Made by a program: the position numbers and the translations under genes
Part shown: piece after piece, positions 52,677 through 60,892 of the stretch
Layout: every line of letters begins with the position of its first letter
Numbering within the stretch: the stretch's first letter is position 1
Notes under the pieces: model-generated
Told to the model about the DNA's origin: nothing
The model's database searches: none
Seen by the model: only the letters and a program-made list of their open reading frames with translations
Source of the DNA: Crocinitomicaceae bacterium
GTDB lineage: Bacteria; Bacteroidota; Bacteroidia; Flavobacteriales_D; Crocinitomicaceae
Direction: 5' to 3'
Length of the DNA stretch: 64,000 nt
Assembly (NCBI GenBank): GCA_029252405.1
Contig: JAQXBM010000072.1
Span: 45,091 to 109,090, forward strand

Positions 52677-53602
52677 TGCGGAGAGTTCTTTTGATCGCCC
52701 TTTTGATGAATAGTATAGCTTCTTTCGGACAGCAGCTAACGCAATATTCGCAGTGGTCGTGGCATCAGTTCGCACAAAATCCAGCTCACGCAGGGATCAA
52801 ACAATGTATCGATATTCATTCACTTTATCGGATACAATGGGTTGGTTTTGAAGGGGCGCCCCGCAGTGGATTCCTAACCTTAAGTGTTCCACTCAATTCA
52901 AAACGACGTCAATTTTTGAGTGCTCGTCACGGACTTGGTTTGAAATTCGAAACGGATCGCATTGCTCAATTTAGCATTCAACGATTCAATGTTGCGTATG
53001 CCGCTCACTTCAATTTTAATAAAACGGATCGTCTCTCACTTGGATTGTACGGAGGAGTTTTGCAAACAGGTTATGATCCCAATTCTATCACTACAGGTGT
53101 GGCCGATCCTCTTTTGGAAAATCAAGGGACATTTTTCGCTCCAGATGCGACCTTTGGGGCTTGGTACAATTCCCAAAGCTACTACGTTGGAGCAGCTCTG
53201 CAGAACCTCATCCCGAATAAGTGGAACAGCATCACCCAAGACTCAAAAAATCGGTTTCATGCAATCATTAACGGAGGATATTTGTATGCTCTGAACAACA
53301 AGTTCGCCCTGCTTCCGACACTTCAAATGAAATTCGCAGCACGCGGAAAAACCGCAGTCGACTTGGCACTTCATCTTGACTATCAGAATCAATTTAGTTT
53401 TGGCTTGGGCTTCCGAAACGCGGACGCCGTTATGGCATTTGCTCAGGTGAAAATCAAAGAGCAGTTCTCAATTGGGTATAGCTTCGACTACACCATTTCA
53501 AAAATACAGCTGGGCGCACAAAACACACACGAGGTTTCGATACGTTTCACAACGTGTAAACCTGATCGAAAAAGTATTACGGGTTGCTCTCTATTTGAGT
53601 AA
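52676..53602 (+). CDS. PorP/SprF-family outer-membrane protein (308 aa)
   Basis: After a signal peptide (MRRVLLIALLMNSIASFGQ), QLTQYSQWSWHQFAQNPAHAGIKQCIDIHSLYRIQWVGFEGAPRSGFLTLS is the family signature. It is followed by barrel strands (GLGLKFETDRIAQFSIQRFNVAYAAHFNFN, LSLGLYGGVLQTGYDP, FAPDATFGAWYNSQSYYVGAALQNLIPN, FSIGYSFDYTISKIQL) and a C-terminal HEVSIRFTTC. SprF is needed to export or anchor the SprB adhesin; each PorP/SprF paralogue usually serves the type B cargo encoded next to it. The TAATG overlap with the preceding gene supports this pairing. Confidence 0.93.
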   Translation: MRRVLLIALLMNSIASFGQQLTQYSQWSWHQFAQNPAHAGIKQCIDIHSLYRIQWVGFEGAPRSGFLTLSVPLNSKRRQFLSARHGLGLKFETDRIAQFSIQRFNVAYAAHFNFNKTDRLSLGLYGGVLQTGYDPNSITTGVADPLLENQGTFFAPDATFGAWYNSQSYYVGAALQNLIPNKWNSITQDSKNRFHAIINGGYLYALNNKFALLPTLQMKFAARGKTAVDLALHLDYQNQFSFGLGFRNADAVMAFAQVKIKEQFSIGYSFDYTISKIQLGAQNTHEVSIRFTTCKPDRKSITGCSLFE

Positions 53603-53627
53603 TTCGTTGACCCAACAACCGAGGTGT

Positions 53628-54194
53628 CTAAATCTCTTCGTCCTCTTCAGTTGCATCCGTTTCGTCATCATTATCCATGACTTCGATGATTTCGCAATCT
53701 TCCATGTTGACACCCAACAAGGTTCCGTCACAACGTCCACGAATAACAACTCGGTCGCCTTTACCTAGGTCCATTACTGCATCTTCGTCATCAACGTAGC
53801 ACGTTACCGATCCGAAAATGTCGTATCCTTCTAAAGAAATGTAGATTTTATCCAAAAGGTCTTTGCTGATATCCTCAATTACACCATCGACGAAAAACAC
53901 CCTGTTTTTGTATTTGGCATCTGCGCTCACCTCGTTACTCTCGTATTCCTCAGCAAGAACTGTTGCAAGAACCGTATTCGTTTCGCGGTCTTTGGCAATT
54001 TTCGCCTTGTGCTTGGCAAGCATTTCCTCTTTTTCCTTATCGCTTAGATTCGTATTGTCTTGAATGGACTTCTCAGTTGGCACCCGGTTTCTCCTATTCA
54101 TTCTGGAATTATCTCTCGAGCCGCTAGCATAGGCGACCACGATAAATCCTGAAAGCAACAAAAGCGATAATAGGTGGGAAAATCTAGATTTCAT
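53628..54194 (-). CDS. Exported OB-fold (tRNA_anti-like) protein (188 aa)
   Basis: A signal peptide-like N-terminus (FSHLLSLLLLSGFIVVAYASG) precedes a basic/charged stretch (MNRRNRVPTEKSIQDN, LSDKEKEEMLAKHKAKIAKD) and a C-terminal OB-fold: TVLATVLAEEYESNEVSADAKYKNRVFFVDGVIEDISKDLLDKIYISLEGYD, SVTCYVDDEDAVMDLGKGDRVVIRGRCDGTLLGVNMEDCEIIE. This AxxYxxNxxxAxxxYxxKxxxVxGxI pattern is the tRNA_anti-like family, found in exported proteins of Bacteroidota and unrelated to tRNA in function. An acidic tail ends it. It overlaps the upstream membrane gene by four bases. Confidence 0.85.
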   Translation of the reverse strand: MKSRFSHLLSLLLLSGFIVVAYASGSRDNSRMNRRNRVPTEKSIQDNTNLSDKEKEEMLAKHKAKIAKDRETNTVLATVLAEEYESNEVSADAKYKNRVFFVDGVIEDISKDLLDKIYISLEGYDIFGSVTCYVDDEDAVMDLGKGDRVVIRGRCDGTLLGVNMEDCEIIEVMDNDDETDATEEDEEI

Positions 54195-54643
54195 GCATGT
54201 AGGCTTGAATTCGAATTAAAGTTAATCCTTTTCTTAAACGCAACAAGTGGAATTGTTGATGCCAATAGATACATCACTAGATCTAACCAATCAAATGTTC
54301 CGAATGATGGTTTAAATGATTGTATAATTTCGATGATGATCGCGAGAACTGGCAAGGAGAAAGTCCAAATGAGGCCAGCCGGGCGCAGGGAATTTCGCCA
54401 AATATGCAACATCAGGCAAACATAAGAGAAGAGCCATAATCCATCAGGTAGTGAATAAATTACCCCGTTGGGGAGAACGTTTTTGATTGAAACCATCTGC
54501 TCTTGAACTCGCAGGATTTCATTCAGAAGTCCTAAATCATCCAGCCACCCAAAAAAAATAATGGATGGATCACGAAAAAACACGTAGATACAAGCTCCCA
54601 AAAGAAGTGACAGCACGGAACTTAAAATCAAGCGCGAATTCAT
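54191..54643 (-). CDS. Four-helix membrane protein, VanZ-like layout (150 aa)
   Basis: Helices lie at about residues 5-25, 62-82, 90-112 and 118-136 (LILSSVLSLLLGACIYVFF, GLWLFSYVCLMLHIW, LIWTFSLPVLAIIIEIIQSF, FDWLDLVMYLLASTIPLVAF). The IIEIIQSFKPSFGTFDWLDL segment closely resembles the EEIIQ...R.FDIxDLxxN motif of VanZ-like proteins, but the first part is diverged. Function is unknown. It is the first gene of a pair with the OB-fold protein; GATCTTTG (54671-54678 on the reverse strand) is a near-consensus -7 box. Confidence 0.72.
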   Translation of the reverse strand: MNSRLILSSVLSLLLGACIYVFFRDPSIIFFGWLDDLGLLNEILRVQEQMVSIKNVLPNGVIYSLPDGLWLFSYVCLMLHIWRNSLRPAGLIWTFSLPVLAIIIEIIQSFKPSFGTFDWLDLVMYLLASTIPLVAFKKRINFNSNSSLHA

Positions 54644-54824
54644 GTAGGGAAAATCTAGTTACTGTTTGTTCAAAGATCGAATTTTCTCGCTTACTATTTT
54701 GATCGATGTACTGATTTTACTTCTTTGAGTGAAGTTCTTTCAACCTTCTGTTGTTTAAAAAAGAATGTGGTCAATGCGTTCGCAGCGCCTGTTTTCCTGA
54801 ACTTTGATTTAAATACATCATTTT

Positions 54825-55787
54825 ATGAAAGGTCTTATTGTTTTCTGTCTTGGAATGTTTGCGCTTGCATCTTGCGTTCCCACAAAAAAGTACCAGGATT
54901 TACTTGCAAAGGAACAAGCTTGTAGCGAGGAATTGGCGAAATTCAAGGGCAGTGCTCTCACGAGTGAAGCTCTGGCGAAGGACGTTCAGAATCAATATAT
55001 TTTACTGAAAGCGGAGGCTGAAGACCTTCGGGCGGACACGACAGATTTGGGTCAAACGTCTCGCGTACTTAGCGCGAAGTACGATCAACTTAAGGCAATT
55101 AACAATGAGTTAGAATCGAATTATCAGCGTTTGCGACAAGCTGGAGCATCCGAAACCGCTAAACTTTCATCGGAACTGGCGACAAAGAAACTGGAGTTGC
55201 AACGACGCGAAGATGAGCTTGCTGCTTTGGAGAGAGATCTTACGAAAAAGCAAGAATTGTTGGACGAACGTCAAAAACGTGTAACTGAGTTGGAGGAAAT
55301 GTTCAGCCGTCAGGAAAAAGCAACGAGTGAGCTAAGAGCTAAAGTTGCAAATGCATTGAAAGGATTCACGAATAAAGGGTTAACAATCGTTGAAAAGAAT
55401 GGAAAAATCTACGTGAGCTTGGAAGCGAAATTACTTTTTCCTTCGGGAAGTACGGTGGTTGATCCAGAAGGTCAAAAAGCGTTGGTTGAGTTAGCGCAGG
55501 TCCTTCAAACGGAAAAGGAACTGGAAATTATTGTTGAAGGTCATACAGACACAGATGCTTTAAACAAAGCTTCGCATCCAAAAAACAACTGGGAGTTATC
55601 TGTTTTGAGAGCGACATCTGTGATTGAAATCATGCTCGCGAAATCAGAAATGGATCCAAAGCAACTAATGGCTGCTGGACGTTCAGAATACATTCCTGTT
55701 GATCCAAACGAGAAAGCGAAAAATCGCCGAATTGAAATCATCATCTCTCCAAATTTGAATGAGTTGTATGAGTTGATCTCAAAATAG
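54825..55787 (+). CDS. OmpA-family lipoprotein with coiled coil (320 aa)
   Basis: A lipobox FALASC (Cys17) is followed by VPTKKYQDLLAKEQACSEELAKFK, the start of a long coiled coil (about 20-180) and a C-terminal OmpA-like domain: [99 protein letters not shown]. The domain binds peptidoglycan, so the protein probably ties the outer membrane to the cell wall. GAACTTTG at 54799-54806 is one base off the -7 consensus. The gene is monocistronic. Confidence 0.92.
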   Translation: MKGLIVFCLGMFALASCVPTKKYQDLLAKEQACSEELAKFKGSALTSEALAKDVQNQYILLKAEAEDLRADTTDLGQTSRVLSAKYDQLKAINNELESNYQRLRQAGASETAKLSSELATKKLELQRREDELAALERDLTKKQELLDERQKRVTELEEMFSRQEKATSELRAKVANALKGFTNKGLTIVEKNGKIYVSLEAKLLFPSGSTVVDPEGQKALVELAQVLQTEKELEIIVEGHTDTDALNKASHPKNNWELSVLRATSVIEIMLAKSEMDPKQLMAAGRSEYIPVDPNEKAKNRRIEIIISPNLNELYELISK

Positions 55788-55817
55788 CCAGTTGAATTGT
55801 CCGAATGGGCAGCTCAA

Positions 55818-56495
55818 TCAAAAATCTTTGAGGTCGGTTTTTATGTCCTCTGGCTGTTCATCGTATTTCTTGTGATTCCAAAATGCCATGAACACTAGTG
55901 CTCCAAAGGTCACTTTCAACGACAAATACAAAAAAGGGAAAAGATAACCGAACAAAAGGGTAAGTCCAGAATTTACGCGACTGCCTTTAATATAAGCGTC
56001 TCCTTGGTAGAGTGCAGCAAACAAATCGTTCGGTGTTCCGAAAACCAGGAGTTCAATACCAAATATTGCCGCGAACGCGACTATCGCAATCATCAAAAAG
56101 TCGTATGCGTCGTTATTCTTCACGATGGAAAACAGAACGAGCAGTCCTCCACCTTGTAATAAGGTACTCCAAGCGAAAGGAGCATTTCCATTCAATTCTT
56201 CGTCGGCATAATACAGGGTTAGCAGGCCTAGAATAACAACTCCAACTCCCAATCGATAAAGCGACCGAATTGAATATTCGAAACGCAATTTTGTCTTATT
56301 GGCAGCCAAAAGCGTTCGAACCATCTCTGGCGAACGTTTTTTCTTTTCGGCTTCAGGTTTTACAACCAGTTTGTGAACCCGATCAAGCTGTTCCTTATTT
56401 TCCGCTTTATGTCTGAGAGCGTTAAAAATTTCAATAGACGTGCGCTCTTTGGCGATTAATTTGTTCCCAAATTCAATTAACTCTTCGTCCGTCAT
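55818..56495 (-). CDS. Membrane protein, unknown function (225 aa)
   Basis: A cytoplasmic helical N-terminus of about 75 residues (TDEELIEFGNKLIAKERTSIEIFNALRHKAENKEQLDRVHKLV, highly charged) precedes four membrane helices at about 82-96, 111-123, 130-152 and 180-208. No family is recognised. The gene follows the YceI-like gene after two bases and is probably co-transcribed with it, but their functional link is unknown. Confidence 0.72.
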   Translation of the reverse strand: MTDEELIEFGNKLIAKERTSIEIFNALRHKAENKEQLDRVHKLVVKPEAEKKKRSPEMVRTLLAANKTKLRFEYSIRSLYRLGVGVVILGLLTLYYADEELNGNAPFAWSTLLQGGGLLVLFSIVKNNDAYDFLMIAIVAFAAIFGIELLVFGTPNDLFAALYQGDAYIKGSRVNSGLTLLFGYLFPFLYLSLKVTFGALVFMAFWNHKKYDEQPEDIKTDLKDF

Positions 56496-56497
56496 TA

Positions 56498-57004
56498 TTA
56501 CATAGGAATTACAACGTAAATTTCAATCAGGGTTTTTTCGCGCTTTTTGTCCACGGCTACACCATAATCCAAGCCATAGATCGCAGTTGCAAAAATTAAA
56601 TCGCTGCCTTTTTTCGAGGCGATGAATGTTACCTCCTTCTCCGTTGATTTTATTTTTAGTTTACCCTTGATTTTAAACATCCCATTTCCGTGATCTGAAA
56701 TTGATGTACTCTTAAACGTCATTTTTGGGTACTTCTCAACGTCGAAATAGGTCTTACTTCGAAGGTGTTTGTTTCGTAATTTGTTCTTTGTGTCTATCGT
56801 TGAAACATCAACAGAACCCGAAACCGAACCCTTGGATAAATCACTTAAATCAAAATTTACGGTTGCTGAAACATTCCCTAGCGTGCCACTTGTTCCTTCA
56901 TCATAGGTGAATTTTACGGTTCCACTTTTCGTCTTTACATCAAAGCCTTGAGCAAATGCCGTCAAAGGAAATATCATCAAAAGGAGAAAGAATATTCTGT
57001 TCAT
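56498..57004 (-). CDS. Exported YceI-like lipid-binding protein (168 aa)
   Basis: The ATG at 57004 gives a signal peptide (MNRIFFLLLMIFPLTAFAQ). The body is the YceI-type lipocalin-like barrel: SGTVKFTYDEGTSGTLGNVSATVNFDLSDLSKGSVSGSVDVSTIDTKNKLRNKHLRSKTYFDVEKYPKMTFKSTSI, FKIKGKLKIKSTEKEVTF. YceI proteins bind polyisoprenoid-type lipids in the periplasm. The protein is slightly shorter than the usual 190 residues. It is divergent from uvrC, whose possible start codons lie in the 50-base gap. Confidence 0.88.
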   Translation of the reverse strand: MNRIFFLLLMIFPLTAFAQGFDVKTKSGTVKFTYDEGTSGTLGNVSATVNFDLSDLSKGSVSGSVDVSTIDTKNKLRNKHLRSKTYFDVEKYPKMTFKSTSISDHGNGMFKIKGKLKIKSTEKEVTFIASKKGSDLIFATAIYGLDYGVAVDKKREKTLIEIYVVIPM

Positions 57005-57056
57005 ATCGGTTTTTTTCAATTTGAATCCGCAACTTAGTAACTTGAGTTCAATTAAC

Positions 57057-58850
57057 GTGCAAGATCTAGAAAAATTAAAAGCTAAAATTCGTGTGCTCCC
57101 CAACAAACCGGGGGTATATCAATACTATAATGACGAGGGAACAATCCTATACGTTGGAAAGGCCAAGGATCTCAAAAAGCGGGTTGCCTCCTACTTCAAT
57201 AAGAACTTAGATTCTGGAAAAACGCGGGTGCTTGTTCGCCAAATTGCGGAAATCAAATACATCGTTGTTGATACAGAGTTGGATGCGCTTCTGTTGGAGA
57301 ATAACCTCATCAAAAAGTATCAGCCCAAGTACAACATTCAACTCAAAGATGACAAAACCTACCCGTGGATTTGCATCAAAAAAGAACCGTTTCCCCGGAT
57401 TTTCACAACGAGACGATTGATCAAAGACGGATCGAAATACTACGGCCCATATCCCAGTGTGAAAGTCATCAACACACTAATTTCTCTAATTCGAGAGGTT
57501 TATCCATTGCGCACATGCAGCTTGGATTTATCCCAAAAGAAGATCGAAGAAGGAAAGCATAAAGTCTGTCTGGAATACCATCTCGGCAATTGCAAAGGTC
57601 CCTGTGTTGCAAAGGAAAGTGCGGAAGATTACGACCGATATATTCAAGACATCGAACACATTCTCAAGGGAAATTTGGGTCAAGTTATCCAGTCTTTGAA
57701 AGGAATGATGAATGAATACGCCACAAATTTACAGTTTGAGGAGGCGCAAAGCATCAAGTCAAAAATTGCGATTATTGAAAAATACAAAGCAAAATCAACA
57801 GTAGTTTCTCCGCGCATTCATCAGGTGGATGTGATTACCGTTGTTCAAGATATTAAGCGTGCATTCGTCAATTATTTGGTCATCAACAATGGATCAATCA
57901 TTCATGGATTGACGGTGGAAGTCAACAAAAAATTAAACGAGTCGACTTCAGACATTATCGCATATGTATTGCCAGATATGCGAGAGCGCTACGATAGTCA
58001 ATCGAAAGAAGTGATTCTCGAGGAACCTGTCGATTTCGAATTGGCTGGAATTGATTTCTTCGTTCCTCAACGCGGAGATAAAAAAGCCTTAATTGATCTT
58101 TCAGCGCGAAATGCTCGATTCTTTCAACTGGAGAAGAATAAACAGGAGAAAATTACGCAGCCCGAACGTCATACTGAGCGAATTTTGGAACGCATAAAAA
58201 TTGATTTTCGCTTGCCCGATTCGCCCGTTCATATTGAGTGTTTTGATAACTCGAATATTCAGGGTGAACATGCTGTTTCTGCCTGTGTGGTGTTCAAAAA
58301 TGCCAAGCCCAGCAAGAAAGATTACCGTCATTTCAATATCAAAACAGTGGAAGGTCCAGATGATTTTGCGTCGATGGAAGAGGCTGTTTATCGAAGATAC
58401 AAACGCATGTTGGACGAAGAACAGTCTTTGCCTCAATTGATCGTTATCGACGGTGGAAAAGGACAATTGAGCTCTTCCCTTACGGCACTCGAACGACTCG
58501 ATCTTCGCGGAAAGGTAGCCATCGTCGGAATTGCAAAACGACTTGAAGAAATTTTCTTTCCAGGTGATTCATTGCCGATTTATATTGATAAACGATCGGA
58601 GAGTTTGAAGGTAATTCAACACATGCGAAATGAAGCACACCGATTTGGAATTACGCACCACCGAAATAAGCGAAGTAAGGCGGCTTTGACTTCTGAATTA
58701 ACGCAGATTGCGGGAATTGGTCCGAAAACACATGAGGAGTTGATGAAAAAATTCAAGACCGTTTCAGCCATTAAAGAGGCGAGTTTGGAGGATTTGACGC
58801 AAGAGATTGGATTGGCGAAAGCGAAGTTGGTACGGGGGTATTTTGATTGA
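57057..58850 (+). CDS. uvrC: Excinuclease ABC subunit C
   Basis: This protein of about 597 residues makes both incisions in nucleotide excision repair. It has a GIY-YIG domain (LPNKPGVYQYYNDEGTILYVGKAKDLKKRVASYF), LDALLLENNLIKKYQPKYNIQLKDDKTYPWI, CLEYHLGNCKGPCV, a UVR motif (LQFEEAQSIKSKIAIIEKY), an RNase H-like C-terminal nuclease (IECFDNSNIQGEHAVSACVVF, LPQLIVIDGGKGQLSSSLTAL) and an HhH end (IAGIGPKTHEELMKKFKTVSAIKEASLEDL). The start is uncertain: GTG at 57057 gives the usual lead into LPNKPGVYQ, but TTGs at 57021 and 57042 are in frame. Confidence 0.93.
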   Translation: MQDLEKLKAKIRVLPNKPGVYQYYNDEGTILYVGKAKDLKKRVASYFNKNLDSGKTRVLVRQIAEIKYIVVDTELDALLLENNLIKKYQPKYNIQLKDDKTYPWICIKKEPFPRIFTTRRLIKDGSKYYGPYPSVKVINTLISLIREVYPLRTCSLDLSQKKIEEGKHKVCLEYHLGNCKGPCVAKESAEDYDRYIQDIEHILKGNLGQVIQSLKGMMNEYATNLQFEEAQSIKSKIAIIEKYKAKSTVVSPRIHQVDVITVVQDIKRAFVNYLVINNGSIIHGLTVEVNKKLNESTSDIIAYVLPDMRERYDSQSKEVILEEPVDFELAGIDFFVPQRGDKKALIDLSARNARFFQLEKNKQEKITQPERHTERILERIKIDFRLPDSPVHIECFDNSNIQGEHAVSACVVFKNAKPSKKDYRHFNIKTVEGPDDFASMEEAVYRRYKRMLDEEQSLPQLIVIDGGKGQLSSSLTALERLDLRGKVAIVGIAKRLEEIFFPGDSLPIYIDKRSESLKVIQHMRNEAHRFGITHHRNKRSKAALTSELTQIAGIGPKTHEELMKKFKTVSAIKEASLEDLTQEIGLAKAKLVRGYFD

Positions 58851-58893
58851 TTTTTTCACTGCAAAGAACGCAAAATGGTTCTTGCAACACTCG

Positions 58894-59238
58894 TTATTTC
58901 TGATCTGGCTCGATCTCCGTCTTCCACAAGAATTCAAACTTGCCTTTCAATAATTCAATGAGATATGGGTCCTTGTAATCGTAATTGTCTTCAATGTACA
59001 TACACAGAATTCGTTTCGACTCATAGATTTTTGGGTACTCGCTCCTAATTTTGTTTCTGTGCGCCCGTTCCATTACCAAAATGTAATCGGCCCACTCTAG
59101 GTTTTCTTTAGAAATACGGTTCTGAGCATCTATTGCTGTTCCAGCCGATTGAACATCAAAGCGCGTGTCAGATTTAAAAATCTCGTGTGCGGTAAGACTT
59201 CGCATTCTGTTAATCGTACACACAAATAAGATCTTCAT
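58894..59238 (-). CDS. Small protein-tyrosine-phosphatase-like protein (114 aa)
   Basis: The N-terminal MKILFVCTINRMRSLTAHEIF contains the CX5R(S) phosphate loop (Cys7, Arg13), and DPYLIE near residue 92 can supply the acid of low-molecular-weight phosphatases. VQSAGTAIDAQNRIS, WADYILVMERAHRNKI and ILCMYIEDNYDYKDPYLIELLKGKF match the predicted PTP group COG4551 instead of the classical 150-residue enzymes. The substrate is unknown. It is divergent from the HAD hydrolase gene. Confidence 0.82.
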   Translation of the reverse strand: MKILFVCTINRMRSLTAHEIFKSDTRFDVQSAGTAIDAQNRISKENLEWADYILVMERAHRNKIRSEYPKIYESKRILCMYIEDNYDYKDPYLIELLKGKFEFLWKTEIEPDQK

Positions 59239-59279
59239 TTGTTCATTCTTTCTTTCAACTGCAAGCTAAGAATTCCCAC

Positions 59280-59287
59280 TATCTTTG
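59280..59287 (+). promoter_or_regulatory. -7 box of the HAD-bestrophin unit
   Basis: TATCTTTG, perfect match, five bases before the ATG at 59293; predicts a leaderless transcript. Confidence 0.55.
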
Positions 59288-59292
59288 CGCCA

Positions 59293-59955
59293 ATGATTGA
59301 TCTTAAAAATTTCGACGCCGTCATTTTTGATATGGATGGTGTGCTGACTGATTCTGAGCCGCTTTGGAAAATCGCCATGGAAGAAGTCTTTCGTTCGGTG
59401 GGTTGTTCTCTCACGAGAAAAGATTTCCAAAAAACCGTTGGTTTGCGTATCGATGAAGTGTGCGAGTTTTGGTACAACGAAGGTGCATGGGAAGGCGCTA
59501 CACCTAAAGAAGTGGAGGATAAAATCATGCTGCGCATGGTGGAACTCATTCATGAAAATGGAGAACCACTGCCAGGAGTACTAGAGACTACGGCGTATTT
59601 GCAAGAGCAGGGAATTAAGATAGGGTTGGCGACATCTTCCTACACTGTTTTGATTGATGCCGTGCTCGAGACTATTGGAATTCGCGATCGATTCGATGAG
59701 CTTCATTCAGCCGAAAACGAGCAATACGGGAAGCCTCATCCTGCCGTTTATATTACGGTTGCAGAACGATTTAAGGTTGATCCAGCCCGCTGCTTGGTCA
59801 TTGAAGATTCACTCAACGGAGTGATTTCAGGAAAGGCCGCAAAAATGAAAGTTGTGTGTATTCCAGAGAAAACGCATCACCCTGAACCAAAATTAATGGT
59901 CGCCGACTATCTTTTTGACGACATGTTGTTATTTTTGGATGCAATCAAAGCTTAA
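59293..59955 (+). CDS. HAD hydrolase, HxpB/beta-phosphoglucomutase-like (220 aa)
   Basis: FDAVIFDMDGVLTDSEPLWK gives the nucleophile Asp13 and Asp15; GLATSSYTVLIDAVLETIG is motif II, and KPHPAVYITVAERFKVDPARCLVIEDSLNGVISGKAAKM contains motif III (Lys) and motif IV (EDS). The helical cap lies between. The closest pattern is hexitol/2-deoxyglucose-6-phosphate phosphatase (YniC/HxpB). The substrate is a sugar phosphate but is not defined. A start further upstream is possible in frame but would cross the -7 box. The bestrophin gene starts three bases after the stop. Confidence 0.88.
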   Translation: MIDLKNFDAVIFDMDGVLTDSEPLWKIAMEEVFRSVGCSLTRKDFQKTVGLRIDEVCEFWYNEGAWEGATPKEVEDKIMLRMVELIHENGEPLPGVLETTAYLQEQGIKIGLATSSYTVLIDAVLETIGIRDRFDELHSAENEQYGKPHPAVYITVAERFKVDPARCLVIEDSLNGVISGKAAKMKVVCIPEKTHHPEPKLMVADYLFDDMLLFLDAIKA

Positions 59956-59958
59956 AAA

Positions 59959-60834
59959 ATGATTAAGTACAATCCGAAAAGTTGGTTCCAACTGATATTC
60001 GCGTTTCACAAAAGTGATACGATCCGTATTTTATGGAAAGAACTGATTTATATTGGGCTCTTTACGATTGGGATTGCCTACTTGGAAATAACTTATTTCC
60101 CGCACATTACACATTTATCCGAGTTAATCGCGGTTTATTCCTTGGTTGGTTTTGTGATCTCACTTCTTCTCGTTTTTCGAACGAATACGGCTTACGATCG
60201 CTGGTGGGAAGGTCGAAAGAAGTGGGGTGAAATGGTGAATGATAGTCGGAATTTGGCGGTGAAAATCAGCACCCTCAAATTCGATAAGGAAGAAAACGAC
60301 TTTTTTCGTCGAATGATTTCCAACTTTACGTTCGCGACAAAAGAACACCTTAGAAGAAACATCAACTTAGAGGAACTGCAGTTGACCGATGCCGAGCGTA
60401 GGATTTTGCAACAGAAAAAACACGTCCCCGTAGAGATCGTTCATATGATGTTTAAGCACATGAACAAATTGAAATCTGACGGTCAACTTAGCGAAATAGA
60501 ATACTTGGCGATTAACGAAAACCTGGACAGTCTGGTGGACAGTTTAGGTGCTTGTGAACGAATTTTGAATACACCTATTCCGTTCTCGTATAGCCTGTTT
60601 CTTAAAAAATTCATTTTCATTTACACCACAACTTTGCCTTTGGCGTTTGTGACAACCTTCGGATATTTCTCAGCATTGATTGCGACTTTTGTATTCTATG
60701 TTTTAGTTTCGATGGAGGTTCTGGCTGAGGAAATCGAAGATCCTTTTGGAACGGACGATAATGATTTGCCAACTGATCAGCTGTGTGAAACGATTCGCGA
60801 GAATGTGAATGAAGTTTTTCTTGATGTGATTTGA
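59959..60834 (+). CDS. Bestrophin-like ion channel (291 aa)
   Basis: Four membrane segments, with the diagnostic SLLLVFRTNTAYDRWWEGRKKWGEMVNDSRNLAVKI after the second, and the C-terminal VSMEVLAEEIEDPFGTDDNDLPTDQLCETIRENVNEVFLD, mark a bestrophin/UPF0187 protein. Bacterial bestrophins form pentameric channels, cation-selective in the Klebsiella case. The gene lies three bases after the HAD phosphatase, so the two are co-transcribed. Their shared function is unclear. Confidence 0.9.
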   Translation: MIKYNPKSWFQLIFAFHKSDTIRILWKELIYIGLFTIGIAYLEITYFPHITHLSELIAVYSLVGFVISLLLVFRTNTAYDRWWEGRKKWGEMVNDSRNLAVKISTLKFDKEENDFFRRMISNFTFATKEHLRRNINLEELQLTDAERRILQQKKHVPVEIVHMMFKHMNKLKSDGQLSEIEYLAINENLDSLVDSLGACERILNTPIPFSYSLFLKKFIFIYTTTLPLAFVTTFGYFSALIATFVFYVLVSMEVLAEEIEDPFGTDDNDLPTDQLCETIRENVNEVFLDVI

Positions 60835-60892
60835 ACACGAACCTCAACCAATCAAACGCAAAGCATTCCAATAATCCGAGAACGCAGCGGAT

